Shown here: piece by piece, positions 9,493-21,054 of the stretch
Numbering within the stretch: position 1 is the stretch's first letter
How the letters are laid out: each line of letters opens with the position of its first letter
Source: Isoetes taiwanensis
Taxonomy: Eukaryota > Streptophyta > Lycopodiopsida > Isoetales > Isoetaceae
Length of the DNA: 64,000 nucleotides
Assembly: GCA_021234155.1 (NCBI GenBank)
Contig: JAJEKV010000055.1
Location: forward strand, 1,101,090-1,165,089
Direction of reading: 5' to 3'
Notes under the pieces: model-generated
Seen by the model: only the letters and a program-made list of their open reading frames with translations
Database searches by the model: none
Told to the model about the DNA's origin: nothing
Program-made: the position numbers and the translations under genes

Positions 9493-12400
9493 TTTATACA
9501 AGTAGTTTGTTATATGCGAAGAGTGTACAATTTGTATAGTATCTAATTCCAGCTCTAAGTTTTCAGAAATTTAAAAGTTAAGACATCAAGTTCTAAAGTT
9601 GAACCTTCAAGTTACGCACCGTTGAGGCGAGAGAGTAGCAAGGTTTTAGCAGTCGAGAATTTGTCCGGGGAATTAGAGCATTTAAGTATGTTGGGCTTTA
9701 TTAAACATTGGTATGTGAGAGAAAAAGGATGAAATGTTCAAATATCTCTCGAGGCCACATCACAAGAATAGTATACTTCTACAACTTCATATTCTACACG
9801 TCAATTTAACACATCAACAATAATAGTTCACTACACCTCCATTTTCACAACTATCATATTGTACAGATGGAACTGAATTTATGTGCATTGTTCCAACACT
9901 GCATGTTCCCATCCGGCACGGTTAAGACTCGAGAAATTGTTGTTAGCGTGTAGTAAAGTGTGGTTACTATGTTTTCAAGTTGTGGGTGTGCGTTCATTCA
10001 AAGTGTGCTTTATTCACAAAATTGGTGTTGTTTATAGTTATAAATTTTAATCTTAAGACTATCCATTATTGGAGATATTTTAGGACATTGTATATGGCCT
10101 ATACAGGTTATCTCCTTTATATGGTGCCAATATCATATAAAAGTAGTCTATATAGGCTTATCTACATGGTGCTTCCAGGGGCAATATACCTATGCCATTT
10201 ATTCTGCATATTTTGCAATTTGCCTATAGACATTCTGGTCCGTCTCAACTAACCATGATTTGATTGAACAAACTATGGTAAATCCATGTAACAAAGCGAA
10301 ACTCGAAGCCAAAGCATTGCCATGATACATCGACAGAGTTGCCAAAGAAGAAGTAAAAGAATGAGCAAGAACATCACTAGGGCATAAAGCCATAGCAGCC
10401 ATGGTACTCTGCAGCATCCTCCAAATACACATTGAGAAACTTAGTATCGAAGGGCAGACATATCCAAACAGATGAATATGCTTGGTCCCACAAGTCTGGT
10501 CCTGCACTTAACCAAATTCAGATCCTGACATAAGTTACAGGCAATATACAATACGCAATAATAAGGGTTAGACAGCAGAGTGTATTTTGGAACGGTGTTG
10601 GGCTTTATAATACATGAATTAGATCCTGTAAGATAAAGAGTCCAGCATTCTCAAGTCTGTTATTCCTAACCCAATATGCAGATGTAATCCTTTCGGCAGC
10701 AAGGTTTAGATTATTATGAGTACACATGTGCTGCACTCATGAAGCCCAACTCAGATCCTTCACAGGTTTCCAACTGTCAGGGATAAATAATGGCAGAGAT
10801 TAAGTCAGATCTGTCTTAGCACCATAAAATCTAAACACTTATCTGCCTACTTACCTTATAGTATGAAGTTCACGTAAAAGATAACACAACTCAGAATAAT
10901 GAGATGCCATAAAACAATCCAGGTGTAAACATATTAGAACCAGCCTGTATATTCTCAATATTCAACATAATATCTTCTCAACCAGGCTTTCAACACTACA
11001 TGCAATATACTAAAAGCAGTGATCAATAGCTCTAAAATTAAAACTCTGTAAATCCCACTTTTATTTAAGAAAACCTCCAGCTCAGCAAAACTTACGGTTT
11101 GCTATTAGCTGGCTCTGTTTACTGTTATATTCTGTCCTTAGAGAAGCTCAGTATATTATTCAAGCTTACATTCACCATATCTTAGCAAATCCGATCTACC
11201 AGACTTTTCAGCTAGGATGTTTTTCAAGATTGGAAGACTCTTGCTAGTCATTTGATTATGAATTGCCTACCGAAACAAATCGTTGCATCTAGATCCACCC
11301 CTTGCTGTATTTTTCTTGTAAAGATGAAGGGCAAGCAAGAGGCCAGCAACCATTATAGCCAGAATCACACAGAAGAAGCTACCAAACAAAGCATAAATGC
11401 TAGAGCAACAAATAAAGTTTTACCTGAAACATGCGCCTGATTTCGCTTTGGATTGAGCAAGAAAATAGCCCGCAGATGCTATGTGGCCCCACTGTTTAGC
11501 CCTAGTGTTGGACTACAATTGACCGATTCCGTCCAAAAGGAGTTAAATCCTCGTCCACTTCTATCAAACAATACAGGGCAGAGATAGAGTGCAAAATAGA
11601 AGGGAATCGAAGTGCTACTCCAATAGCTTCGAAAAAAATGAAGCATACAAATCTAGTGACGACAGAAGAATGGCAAGTCGGATTTGCAAATAAAAAAACA
11701 CCCGGAGCTCGCTTGCTATTTCTTCCAGCAAAAAGATTCTGGAACTTGTCTCAAAATTCATAAGCATCTTCTCATGTAGCCGGGCTCATAAATACCCAAG
11801 AATCAACTGGCCATTACCTGGGCCTTACAAATCATAGCCTTAGGCTCTATTAGAGGATACGTCAAGGAATCTGATGCTGGAACAGATATCCACACATCCA
11901 AAAATAATCTTAAAAAAACGATTGTTCATGATGACGAGGAGCCGAAACTTGAATCTCCAAGTTCCGAACCTGCAAAGTCAGCCTCTGAGGCAACACGACC
12001 AGATCCAGGATGTTTTGGGGCTCCGTAAAACCCAAGGCCAAATGCCAGGAATTTTTCCAAATGGCGAAGCCCTTCGGATAGCTCCCTAGATGACATTACC
12101 GACCGACACCACATATGCTGCTAAGGAAAATATGGGCTGCAAAAAATGTTATCGTTATCAGGGAAACCAGTTGACTTAGAAAAGGCGACCCATCCGAATC
12201 TGGTGCAAATCCACAAAATACAAAGCTTTATAAACACATACCTATCACAGAATGGCGAAATTTAACCTCATAAAGCAAATTTTTCTGTAATGCAGCAAAA
12301 ATGCCTTGCCGGATCCTCTTGACCTACACCAAAGAATCAAGATTGATCCGTTAAGCCCATAATAGAAATGACCCACTGAATCCGGAGTAAAATTTCACAC

Positions 12401-12890
12401 AGACATAGAGATGGCGCCTTGCAAACACCCTTTGGAATTTTCCAGATCTTCGTATGCCCCCTGCCACCTCACCACGACATTTATTATGTCATTTCAATAT
12501 AAATGTCAAAAAACCATATTAGTCAAGTAAAGATACAACATAAATTGCCACGTTTGTGCAATAAATGTGCACTTACCTATTCTGCCACACGATTCTTTAG
12601 TAATAAATGATATGATATTATGCTATCTCATTAATGGTTGTCCTTTCTTTGCACTTTCCTTGACCTTGAATTCTATGGCCACGATTTAACCTACCCCCAT
12701 CCAATGGTTTAGGGATGCGGTGCATGCCCATGCATGTCCCCCCCCATACCCCATGACGTGGCAACATTATAGCCCTTTATTTTTTAGATGAACGGATGGG
12801 ATGAATCTCTATATACCTATGACCCCATGTTACGTACATGCCCCCCCATGGAATAAGAATATATATATTAATGATACATCTTAATATATA
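9493..12890. other. mostly unrecognised; possible minus-strand exons
   Basis: No gene can be named here. On the minus strand three open segments look protein-like. One is 10199-10507 (102 codons, Ser/Met/His-rich). One is 11267-11416, containing the hydrophobic run F-C-V-I-L-A-I-M-V-A-G-L-L-L-A-L followed by H-L-Y-K-K and a stop, like a C-terminal membrane anchor. One is 11926-12114, ending in a Ser-rich tail G-D-S-S-F-G-S-S-S-S. Several CTTAC words (GTAAG donors on the minus strand) lie between them. They may be exons of one gene, but I cannot join them. The rest is AT-rich. Confidence 0.25.
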
Positions 12891-13985
12891 TATACAAGAA
12901 AATTAATACGTCCTACGATGCATTGTTCCAGTTTTAGCATGTTCTTACGGTATAAGGCCCTATAGTGCTCTAGATAACCAACGATTCTACTGAGATTCTT
13001 TTAGATTCTCTTAGATTCTCTTAGAATTTTCTATTTTGATTGAGGTGCTTACCCATGAGCATTTAAAACCTTCTAAAATAATCTATTTTGGATCTGTGCA
13101 ATATTTTTAAAACATTTTCTATTTTTAGACTAAGGCGCTTGCCCTGAGCGTCTAGAATTTTTTTTTTTCAAGATTTATATTGTACACCTTTATTATAAAA
13201 CATTGTCGCTCTTTGCAAAATATTAAAAAACTCTAAGATTTCATCAAGATTTTCTTAGATTCCCTTAAATATTATGAAGATTCCCTTAGATTCAATTAGA
13301 TTTTAAGAGATCCCGTTAGACTTGTATATTTTCCTAGATTCTCTTACAATTTATGAGATTTTTCCTTATATTCCCTTTAATTCTCTTGGATTCCCTTACA
13401 TTCTAGAAATTTCTAGAACATTTTAGAACTTTCTGGAACATTTTGAAACTTTCAAAACATCCTAGAATATTATAGTCTATTTTATCTTAATTATAACATT
13501 ACCCTTAAGTATATTTGAAACATAAATTTTTTATAGAATTAATGCTTGGTCTAGTGGTTAGAGTGGGGGGTTTGGGGGGTTGAGGACCAGGGTTCGAATC
13601 CCCCCAATAACATAAAAAAATTTAAAAGCCTTTCCTTAAGGAACGAGCATTCAATATGAGCCTTAGGATCTTAGACTCGATCAACGATCAAGATCTCACC
13701 ATATAAAAGCAATATGAGCCGTAGGATCTATTACATATAATTCCCAAAGCCACGTGGACCGTACGATGTGTCCCCAAGCCACGTGAGCCGTCGGATCTTG
13801 GACCGACGGTCAGGATCAGATCAATCTGGACCTTAGGACCATGGTACACATATTATATGTAAACTCCCAGGCCATCTGGGCCGTAGGATACGTCCCAAAC
13901 CCACGTGAGCCGTCGGATCTCGAACGGACGGCCGGATAAGCGCGAAACATAAAAACATATATAGATCAGATATTTAATATATATA
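12891..13985 (-). repeat. tRNA-box repeat, copy 4
   Basis: The cleanest copy, about 1.1 kb, inverted relative to copies 1 and 3. It begins TATACAAGAAAATTAATACG and ends with GCGCGAAACATAAAAACATA. The tRNA-like block on the plus strand has a perfect consensus A box TGGTCTAGTGG (13547-13557), a perfect B box GGTTCGAATCC (13591-13601), and a 33-bp gap between them. The head keeps intact CACGTG words that are damaged in copies 2 and 3. Confidence 0.75.
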
Positions 13986-14016
13986 TACGTTCACATATTT
14001 GTATATATAAAAAAAA

Positions 14017-14064
14017 CGGTATAAATTTATACCGCAGGAAGTCTCTCGGTATAGATTTATACCG
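14017..14064. repeat. pair of 18-bp AT palindromes
   Basis: CGGTATAAATTTATACCG (14017-14034) and CGGTATAGATTTATACCG (14047-14064) lie 30 bp apart, between repeat copies 4 and 5. A near-identical site lies at 5668-5685. The first is a perfect palindrome. Role unknown. Confidence 0.6.
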
Positions 14065-14130
14065 CAAGAATTCTTTTTTTTTTTTCGGATATATATATGT
14101 AAATATATATGTTATATATTTATATAATAT

Positions 14131-14450
14131 ACATATACAAGAAAATTAATGCGTCCTACGGTGCGTGTTCCAATTTTAGCATGTTCTTATGATGCAAGGC
14201 CCTGTCGTGCTCTAGGTAACCAACGATTCTACTGAGATTCTCTTGTGATTCCTCTATATTCTTCAACATTCTATGTACTATATTTAGCATTCATGAAGAT
14301 TCCCCTAGATTCTCTTAGAATTTTCAATTTTGATTGAGGTGCTTACCCATGAGCATTTAGAACCTTCCAAAATAATCTATTTTGGATCTGTGCAACATTT
14401 CTAAATTTAGACTGAGGCGCTTGCCCTGAGCATCTGGAACATTTTTTGAA
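14131..14450 (-). repeat. tRNA-box repeat, copy 5 (partial)
   Basis: It starts with the same tail as copy 4 (ACAAGAAAATTAATGCGTCC). It then diverges and loses most of the GAATCTAA-rich body, and stops before the tRNA-like block. It is a truncated copy in the same orientation as copy 4. Confidence 0.6.
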
Positions 14451-14699
14451 ATAATAGAATCCTATTTTGTGTTATTTATAAAAGATATCCTGATAATGTC
14501 AGCCTCATTCCAGATGCTTAAAATTTCCTATGCAGACCTTTCAGGATCTGCTATCAGGCCGATGGGCTATAGTGGAATATAAATGCATGTATTTGGTTGT
14601 TGCTGGTTCAGAAATGTATGGGAAAGAAAAAGGAGAAGAAAGATACGGGGAAATCCCTGAAAAAACATGTCCTCACGCTTTTAAGAATCTCATAATCTA

Positions 14700-15448
14700 G
14701 GTCTGAACTTCGAAGTACCATGTCAGCAAAGGATTTTTGTAGAACATGAATTCTTTTCTCCATCAGCCTTAAGCATCGTAATCCTTACAGGGGACGTCAC
14801 ATCTCTCACGTCAAATTGGCACTCCTCCTTTTGGACCAAGGCTCTGGTTAATCACGCAGATTGGACCCCGCTCATATCCCTACAGATCTTCGATGGAATC
14901 CACGCCTTGTGCGTCGCTTTGTATGACAGGAAGGAGAAACTTTGGACCAAACTCAGAATTGGATATACATTCTGAACGAATGCAGTCGGCAAAACCCCAT
15001 TCAGGCAGTCTGGGGCCTCACTCAATTCTTGGATACGTTTCCGGATCCGTCAGTGCATCGTCAAGCAGGATTCGGTGCAATTCTCAAGTGCCTCCTTCAG
15101 TGTTCTATTGCTAGGAAGCGACCTATCTACTACTGCAATCCTAATGCCAGTGCTGGTGCCTTTGGTCTTCAGACTTGCCTCATTGAATGCCAAGATGTCC
15201 TCATGGCCCACCATGCCTTCAAAGACATGGCGTAGTTTGGGTTTCTGATTGACGCATCACCTTCTATCGGGTACACACTTCAGATGTGTTGAAAGACAGG
15301 CAAGATCTAATCCAGAAATATCACACTGAAGCACATCCTCACAGCAGATATGATAATTTTGAAAAAGTTCCTGGTTTCCCACCTTCAGAGAATGTTCTTG
15401 CTTTTCTCTCCTCCGAAAGTGTTCTTTGGTGGGGAGGGGGGGAGGGGG
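14700..15448 (+). pseudogene. 3' internal region of a Ty3/gypsy element (extra ORF domain)
   Basis: Homologous to the stretch just upstream of the 3' LTR in the element at 51.1-62.2 kb. Shared features are a CTTTTGGACCAAGG stretch, the peptide W-I-Y-I-x-N-E, and Y-C-N-P-N-A-x-x-G-A-F-G-L followed by an H-A-x-F-x-D-M block. The longest frame is 14942-15235. The segment ends in a purine-rich tract (15428-15448), the polypurine tract of LTR elements. The 5' part of the element (gag, pol) is missing. The domain is not one of the standard gag-pol modules and I do not recognise it. Confidence 0.6.
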
Positions 15449-16014
15449 TGTTAGTCCCAGGCTCGGTAAGTTCCGTGCGCCAGAAGGCGTAAACAATGGA
15501 ATAGGTCAAGCATCAGGTAGCAGACCCACGCGCCCGTCAAAAGTCACGCAGAAATCCACGCCCCCGTCAAAGAAGAGAGCCAAACCAATCAAATGACGGC
15601 CTCCAGGGAGTGCGGTCTTAACTTAGCGTGATTCCAGGCACTAATGAAGGAACTGCCAGATTCCTTGAAATCATGCGTTGATCCAGGAGTTGGTGACCGA
15701 GATCTGCCACCTACCTATTTTGGGCCCAAGGCCATTGTACTATATATATCAGTAGAGATAGATCTTGAGTTTTTAGATGAGATTTTAGCCTTATCTCGTT
15801 TCGTCCTCTCGCTTGATGAGAGTTCATGTGTTCTGATTGATATTCAAGGAAGTCATATTTTCGCATATTGTCTCTTCAGTTTTTGTTGTTTCCTTCTTTC
15901 TTTTCTGATCTCTTGCAAAATCCCGCATGACACTCAGCTAGGATTTGCCTGCTTGATCTAAGGGTCCTCACAGAGGGCTGTCTTGCAGGTGATCCAGAAC
16001 CCAGATCCTAAACA
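15449..16014 (+). repeat. LTR (3' LTR of truncated element)
   Basis: It starts TGTTAGTCCC directly after the polypurine tract and ends in CCTAAACA, giving 566 bp. It shares with the LTRs at 51135 and 61605 the block GGGCCCAAGGCCATTGTACT followed by TATATAT (promoter), the GTCCTCACAGAGGGCTGTCTT block, and the GAACCCAGA...AAACA end. It is clearly diverged from them, so it is an older or sister family member. Confidence 0.8.
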
Positions 16015-16102
16015 ACACTTACTTCCAACATGTCATGTGTTGGCCGAGGCAAGCGTAGTCTTGATGCTGAGGACATCATCATTTTTAAGGTGTGGAGAAT
16101 GT

Positions 16103-16230
16103 GATGTTCCACGTATTTATACGTCCTTTGGGTATAAATACATGACATGTCACTATGAATAATTAATGGTGCATTAATTATTCGTAAGCTAAGGTTAGCT
16201 ATGTAACCTGGGTAACTTGTTCAAGTGTCC
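16103..16230 (+). repeat. possible fragment of the TGTGACG LTR family
   Basis: The sequence AAGGTGTGGAGAA followed by TGTGATGTTCCACG resembles the polypurine tract plus LTR start (AAGGGGGGGGAGAA then TGTGACGTTCCAGG) of the minus-strand element whose LTR ends at 37063. Only about 100 bp look related. It may be an LTR fragment. Confidence 0.3.
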
Positions 16231-16251
16231 ACATCGCCTTCTGTTGCCTCT

Positions 16252-16934
16252 TTAGCCAATAGTTCCTGCAGCTGGACACCGACTTTTGTAGGGATTATTG
16301 TAAACAATGGCTTGGCCACAACTGACCAGCCATAGTCTATGTTTTTGAGAGGCTGATAGCTGGTCTGTCATTAGGATTTCGCCTCTACTTTTTATATCAG
16401 CAATCTTGATATTGCTGAGCATATGTAGTACCTTTCCTTGCCACTTGCTCCCACCAAGACACATGAAACTCTTCATAATGTGGAAGATTAGGGTCTTGCT
16501 TCTACATATGGTATCCATGCGGGACACACATCTCCTGGCCTGACAACCAAGAACATGCCTTTCTGGGCATCCTGGTATGGGTCGAATATTTCAACTGCAT
16601 TTTTAGGTTTATCCTTTGCAGGTCCCACGTAAGGTGGGGGAGCATTGTATTCATCAACCATAATTGGATCTGCCTCGGCTACCACATCTTGCCTCGTTTG
16701 AGGCCAGAAGTTCATTATTCCAGTATTGTCAGAGGGAACATCCCCTAGGACACGCATCAGATCATACCAGTAGTCAATAACCTCACTCATGTAAGAATTG
16801 GACCATGAGTTCACTTCAGCCCTAGAGATATTAGCCCAATGCGTCATGTACTTTGCAATAGATGACCTCAAAGCATCTATGTCCTTTAGGCTTGCATATG
16901 GCTTAACAGACTTTCGAGAGCCAATCGGTATCAT
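16252..16934 (-). pseudogene. C-terminal part of DUF7869-like transposase gene
   Basis: Two overlapping frames (16488-16934 and 16252-16527) continue the gene that starts near 19022. The first reads M-I-P-I-G-S-R-K-S and later N-S-W-S-N-S-Y-M-S-E-V and ends around V-R-P-G-D-V-C-P-A-W-I-P-Y. The second continues in another frame with K-W-Q-G-K-V-L-H-M-L. The G-D-x-C-P-A-W-I-P-Y-V-E stretch suggests a reader- or BAH-like C-terminal region, but I cannot name it. A frameshift separates the two parts. Confidence 0.5.
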
Positions 16935-18377
16935 GGGCAGAGCATTGTCATCTGCTTTTCACATCCGAATACCCTTATCTGGCAAGCAATCTCTATGTCC
17001 TGGTCGTATCTTGTAATACAATAGTGGCCACCCATCCTTCATGCAGAACTTGAACAATAAGGGCTCCAAATGACCAATCAAGCGATCCTTCTTATCAGGA
17101 ATGTATCCTTTCATGAAAGACTTCCAATCAGGAACCTCTGTAACAAGGTATGGTGTTGGTGCCTTGGTGCTACATTCTAAGAAAAAGTTGCATTAGCTCT
17201 GGAATAGTAAGTACATCCGACCTGTGCATTAAAGTGGAGTAGTTACCAAAGAGTGCATCAATATCATCATATGTCCAACCATCATAAAACCTAGTTGTAT
17301 TTCTTCGAAGACACCCAACCAAACAAGATAGGAAAGATAAGAGAAGAGATATCTATTCTTGTTCTGGCCTGAACAGTTGTCTAATTGCAAGTAGAGCCTC
17401 CTGGGTAGCTTCTTAAGTTGAGCTGATTGCCATGGGGTTGCTACAAAGTCATGGCCAGTGCTGTTCAGTTTTTTTATTCTCAACCCCACACTATTACGAA
17501 GTGTTGATCCCCAAATGCACTCAGGGCGACCTTCTTCCTCAAATGGTCTCAGTTGTCTTCAGAAGTATCCTCCAAGGTTTTGATAGCATGATTCAAAGAA
17601 CCAACATGAAAGTTCGAATCATCCTTCCAAATGTCGATTGAGAAATGACCTAATGCACTTGTGCCATGCCCACACCAGTCACGCTAACTTTTAAGCGTTC
17701 ACCCCTCCACACTGATTTTGCTAGCTTCTCCAGCCTAGGTATCATTGTCTTGTTTTGGTCCATTTTATCATGTATGATAGTAAGGGCATGCTCAGGGGAA
17801 CGGTGTGACAGTGCTCTCCAGGACCAATAAAGACTTCTGCAAGAGATCTGGGCTGTCATGTGGGACGTCCTCTCCATTTGCAACTTCCTTCTCTCTATTG
17901 GATCTCTTGTCTTTGCCATTTTCTCTTTTATGACAATGCAGGTATTACACTTTGAAAATGCAATTCTTTTGGCTATTGCTACCTTTGAATGGTGTTCGTT
18001 CCATCCAATCAAGAAAGAGGATGGAGAAACATGCTTTCCAGTCATGTCTATCACACTAGCATCAATCTCTAAATGTATGTCTTTCTTGGTCAAGACAGAA
18101 GGTAGCATTTTCACATTCTCCCTCACACTATCAACTGTGCTTTTGGATCTATGAGCATAGTCTCTGTATTCTCATCTATGTACATAGACAGCACAACATT
18201 ACCTGTCAGTGTATGAGATCTTGTTTTCTTTGACGTGGTATTCTCATGCTCAGCTACTCTGTGACCACCCAAGAAAAATTTTCTCTTGTAGAAAGTAGAC
18301 ATTGGTATGTCGTAGGCCCTATGCCATGCTTTCAAGCAAACTTCCTTATTATTCATTATGACTTTCTTGACCTGCAT
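16935..18377 (-). pseudogene. DDE-transposase-like core (DUF7869-like), frameshifted
   Basis: Frames at 18123-18377, 17650-18126 and 17229-17489, continuing to about 16935, follow the order I recall for DUF7869-type proteins. First comes V-C-L-K-A-W-H-R-A-Y-D-I-P. Then a Cys-containing block F-S-K-C-N-T-C, with H-M-T-A-Q downstream. Then an acidic D-K-M-D-Q. Then the diagnostic L-Q-L-D-N-C-S-G-Q-N-K-N (Asp codon at 17379-17381). Then V-G-H followed by D-D-I-D-A-L-F-G. A few bases appear lost inside the G-H-T-H-type motif, and there is a frameshift near 17180. Known relatives look like RNase-H-fold transposases, though the activity of the family is unproven. The strand order N- to C-terminus is continuous with the flanking pieces. 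Confidence 0.65.
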
Positions 18378-18493
18378 AGTGTTCCATCTCTCTGTCCTCC
18401 TCTACTACAACCATTATAAGCTTTGATATAGGGACACTATCAACCAAAACACGAGCAGTCTTCCATCTGACCAAGTCATGCATTTCTGGCATT

Positions 18494-19022
18494 TCAGCAC
18501 AAGCTTGAGACCTCATAGATGGCTTCTTTGGCATAGGCCACAGGCTCATTATGGTAGCAGCTATACAGACGCATATCTGAAATGGCATGATTGGGGTCAG
18601 TGAAAATAATCACGCCCATGGTATACGGGATGTCAGAGCATTCATGCATCAGCGTACATGCTTGATCAAGAAGGTCATCCCTTGAAATGGCCTTAGGAAC
18701 GTCCACATCAGATGGATGAATCTGCTCCATGGGGTCCTGCCATATTATGCGCCTGATCAGTGCTGGGGGGTAGAAAATTCCTGCACCCTGGTTGCTATGT
18801 TAGCTATGTCCTTAGTAGGCCATAAATGAAGGCACCCTTGGATTCCAAAAGCATCCCCATTTCTGTTTCAGGATACAGCAACGAAAGTTTCTCTTCCAGA
18901 ACATGTTCCAGGGACACAATTGCACATCCTTCAGGCAAGGGCAAATTGTGATGTTTGACGAAATCATGTACCTTCCCTTCTGCAACCTTCCTACCATTGA
19001 AAAGCATGCACTTGATCTCCAT
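18494..19022 (-). pseudogene. N-terminal DUF8039-like region of the same gene
   Basis: The frame from ATG at 19022 reads G-R-K-V-A-E-G-K-V-H-D-F and later P-E-G-C-A-I-V-S-L-E-H-V. The next frame (18494-18730) reads H-E-C-S-D-I-P-Y-T-M-G-V-I-I-F-T-D-P-N-H-A. Both halves are homologous, in the same order, to the plus-strand gene at 48535 (G-K-K-V-A-E-G-R-V-H and H-E-C-C-K-L-P-Y-A-T-G-V-I-V-F-A-D-P-N). The first half resembles the small domain called DUF8039 in plant transposon-associated proteins; that assignment is from memory. A frame break separates the halves. The start is supported by alignment with the 48535 start and by palindromes just upstream in both genes. Confidence 0.65.
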
Positions 19023-19058
19023 TCTCCATCACTCCATTAGTTAGTAATCAATATCAAC

Positions 19059-19219
19059 GATCGTGGCCGCGATCTTGTCAAGCAATGATAGCCCATGCAG
19101 ATATATGTAATGGAAGCAGCTGGCCTTTTGTCACCAGGAAAAATGCTCCGAAGGAACGCAGTCGGGATCTCATGGAGAAGTTAACAGTGGCACCTCTGCG
19201 AGAGATCACAGTCACGATT
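19059..19219. promoter_or_regulatory. three 16-bp inverted repeats upstream of the transposase-like gene
   Basis: GATCGTGGCCGCGATC (19059-19074), GAACGCAGTCGGGATC (19154-19169) and GATCACAGTCACGATT (19204-19219) fit RATCGC-N4-GCGATY with up to two changes. The first lies 37 bp upstream of the minus-strand ATG. The flanking words match the upstream region of the 48535 gene (GACTGCGTTCCT[T/C]CGGAGCAT), so the two promoter regions are homologous. The likely role is a protein-binding site. Confidence 0.6.
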
Positions 19220-20039
19220 TTGTCGAAAAGCGAGCAGGTAGCTGTCCGTTTGACTTGGAACACTGCAAGGTAGCGATATGGAGCAGTTAGTGGATCGGAT
19301 TAGGTCTTTACTAGGCATGAGCATTTAACAGACTTACTAGAAGAGCAAAGCACTTACTACAAGAGCTAAGCAACCTCCTAGATTGTATGCAGTTGTAATT
19401 TTAGACATCATCGCACCAATAGTCATAGTTAGCTTACTTACGTTGTAAAGTTCCGTGAACATATACTTTTAGAGGCAATTCACAATCCAGTTTCAACAAA
19501 GATGTATTTTTACAGAGAATCACACCTATTGCCATAGTCGGCATCAACAAAGAACAAATGCACTGAGAATTGGAGCTTGCCTTGTTTAGTGTGATCGATT
19601 AAACAAACGGGTTAAGTTTTTGGAAGCCTGACAAGGCCAATCGGCTGCACCACGAAGATACACAAGGGTGATCGGCTTCAGGAAGTGCCCAGTCCTCCAA
19701 AACCTTCAGGTGCTATGTATGAAATGGAAGCGCCTTTTTTGTTGCTGCAAGAATTGCAATGCAGTCACAGGTCAGTTTTTTGAATTTGAATTCTCTTCTT
19801 GCTCGAACAATAAGTGGGCTTGTAAGATGGCGCGTCAATTATGCAACTGTCTTAAGCTACCTCATTCCGCGTGGAATTTATGCTGAATTTATGTTCATGG
19901 CTGGCAGAACACGGATTCGAGAATTTTCACCGTACACTTTCGGAAGTCTGTTTCAAAAAGTGACACTTTCAGGGTACACTTTTTGAAAATAGTTGTCTCG
20001 TCCATCATGATGGCGGGATTCAAAAATCTGCTCATATGG

Positions 20040-20260
20040 ACACTTTTTTAACTGGGCCCCGCCATTCATAAATACACCCCCTGGCATTAATGGCGCAGCC
20101 ATCTATAAATATGCCATCATTAATTCCTCCCCATTAATACGCCCCATTAATAGGAGGTCTATTTATATAGGCATTCGGCTCTCCGGACGCGATTCAACAC
20201 AGCGCCTTAGCCGCTGATTCGAGCACGCACTTCTTAAATTGAGCATTTTTTTCGCTGCTA
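20040..20260 (+). promoter_or_regulatory. remnant of the ParB-methyltransferase-like gene promoter and 5' UTR
   Basis: Repeated CATTAATGG/ATTAATACG words, a TATTTATATAGG TATA-like box (20160-20172) and GCGCCTTAGCCGCTGATTC (20204-20222) resemble the region upstream of copy B. There, read on the minus strand, CATTAATGC/CATTAATACG words precede ACGCCTTAGCCCGACGATTC and the ATG at 46525. The gene body is absent here; satellites follow. This suggests a deleted partner of the divergent transposase-like gene. Confidence 0.4.
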
Positions 20261-20469
20261 TCGGATAGAGTAAGAGCATCCACACTCACCCCGGTTTTTG
20301 GTCCACTGTTGAAAACATCAGTTTTGGTAGGTCTACATGTCCTGTTTTCAAAGAATCCTACATGTGGATTTGTGAAGGTATGGTTTTGTTCGATAATGGT
20401 GTTCTTTTTTCAGTGGACTAAAACATCCACTGTTGTTTTGTAGTTTCTTCTATTGTGACATGTCATTTT

Positions 20470-20960
20470 ATAATACAATCCACTGTAAGAAAGAGTACTT
20501 GAATTTCTACATGTCTAATAATTCTATTGTCACATGTCTTTATAGATGTAGGAAAGAATATTTGATTCTCTACATGTCCTATACTTCCATTCACATGTCT
20601 TTATAGTAGTAGGACAGAGTACTTTATTTGCTAAGGCATTGTAGGAAAGAATACATGAATTACTTACATGTGTAATACTTCTATTGTCACATGTCTTTAT
20701 AGAAGCTCTGGAAGAATACTTGATTCTCTACATGTCATATGCTTCCATGTCACATGTCTTTATAGTAGTAGGACAGAGTACTTTATTTGCTAAGGCATTG
20801 TAGGAAAAGAATACATGAATTACGCATGTGTAATGTAATACTTCTATTCTCACATGTCTTTTTATAGAAGTAGGGAAAGATTACTTGATTCTCTACATGT
20901 CCTATCCTTCCATATCACGGGTCTTTATAGTGGTAGGACAGAGTACTTGATTTGCTACAT
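20470..20960. repeat. diverged tandem repeat, ACATGTC / TCTTTATAG units
   Basis: Units of roughly 75-170 bp repeat the words CACATGTCTTTATAG, GTAGGAMAGA, TACTTGATTCTCTACATGTC. Copies are uneven and diverged. No coding potential. Confidence 0.6.
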
Positions 20961-21054
20961 GTGATGCACGTGCACCCATCACATGTTCTTATACTAGTAT
21001 TCCATGTAACACAAGTTACTTCAACTACTTCATTACTTAACACCTATTTTTGCA

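Noticed and set aside
13540-13610. A functional tRNA gene
   Set aside because: A and B boxes are perfect, but the G-rich middle cannot form an anticodon stem and no acceptor stem pairs. It is treated as a tRNA-derived Pol III promoter.
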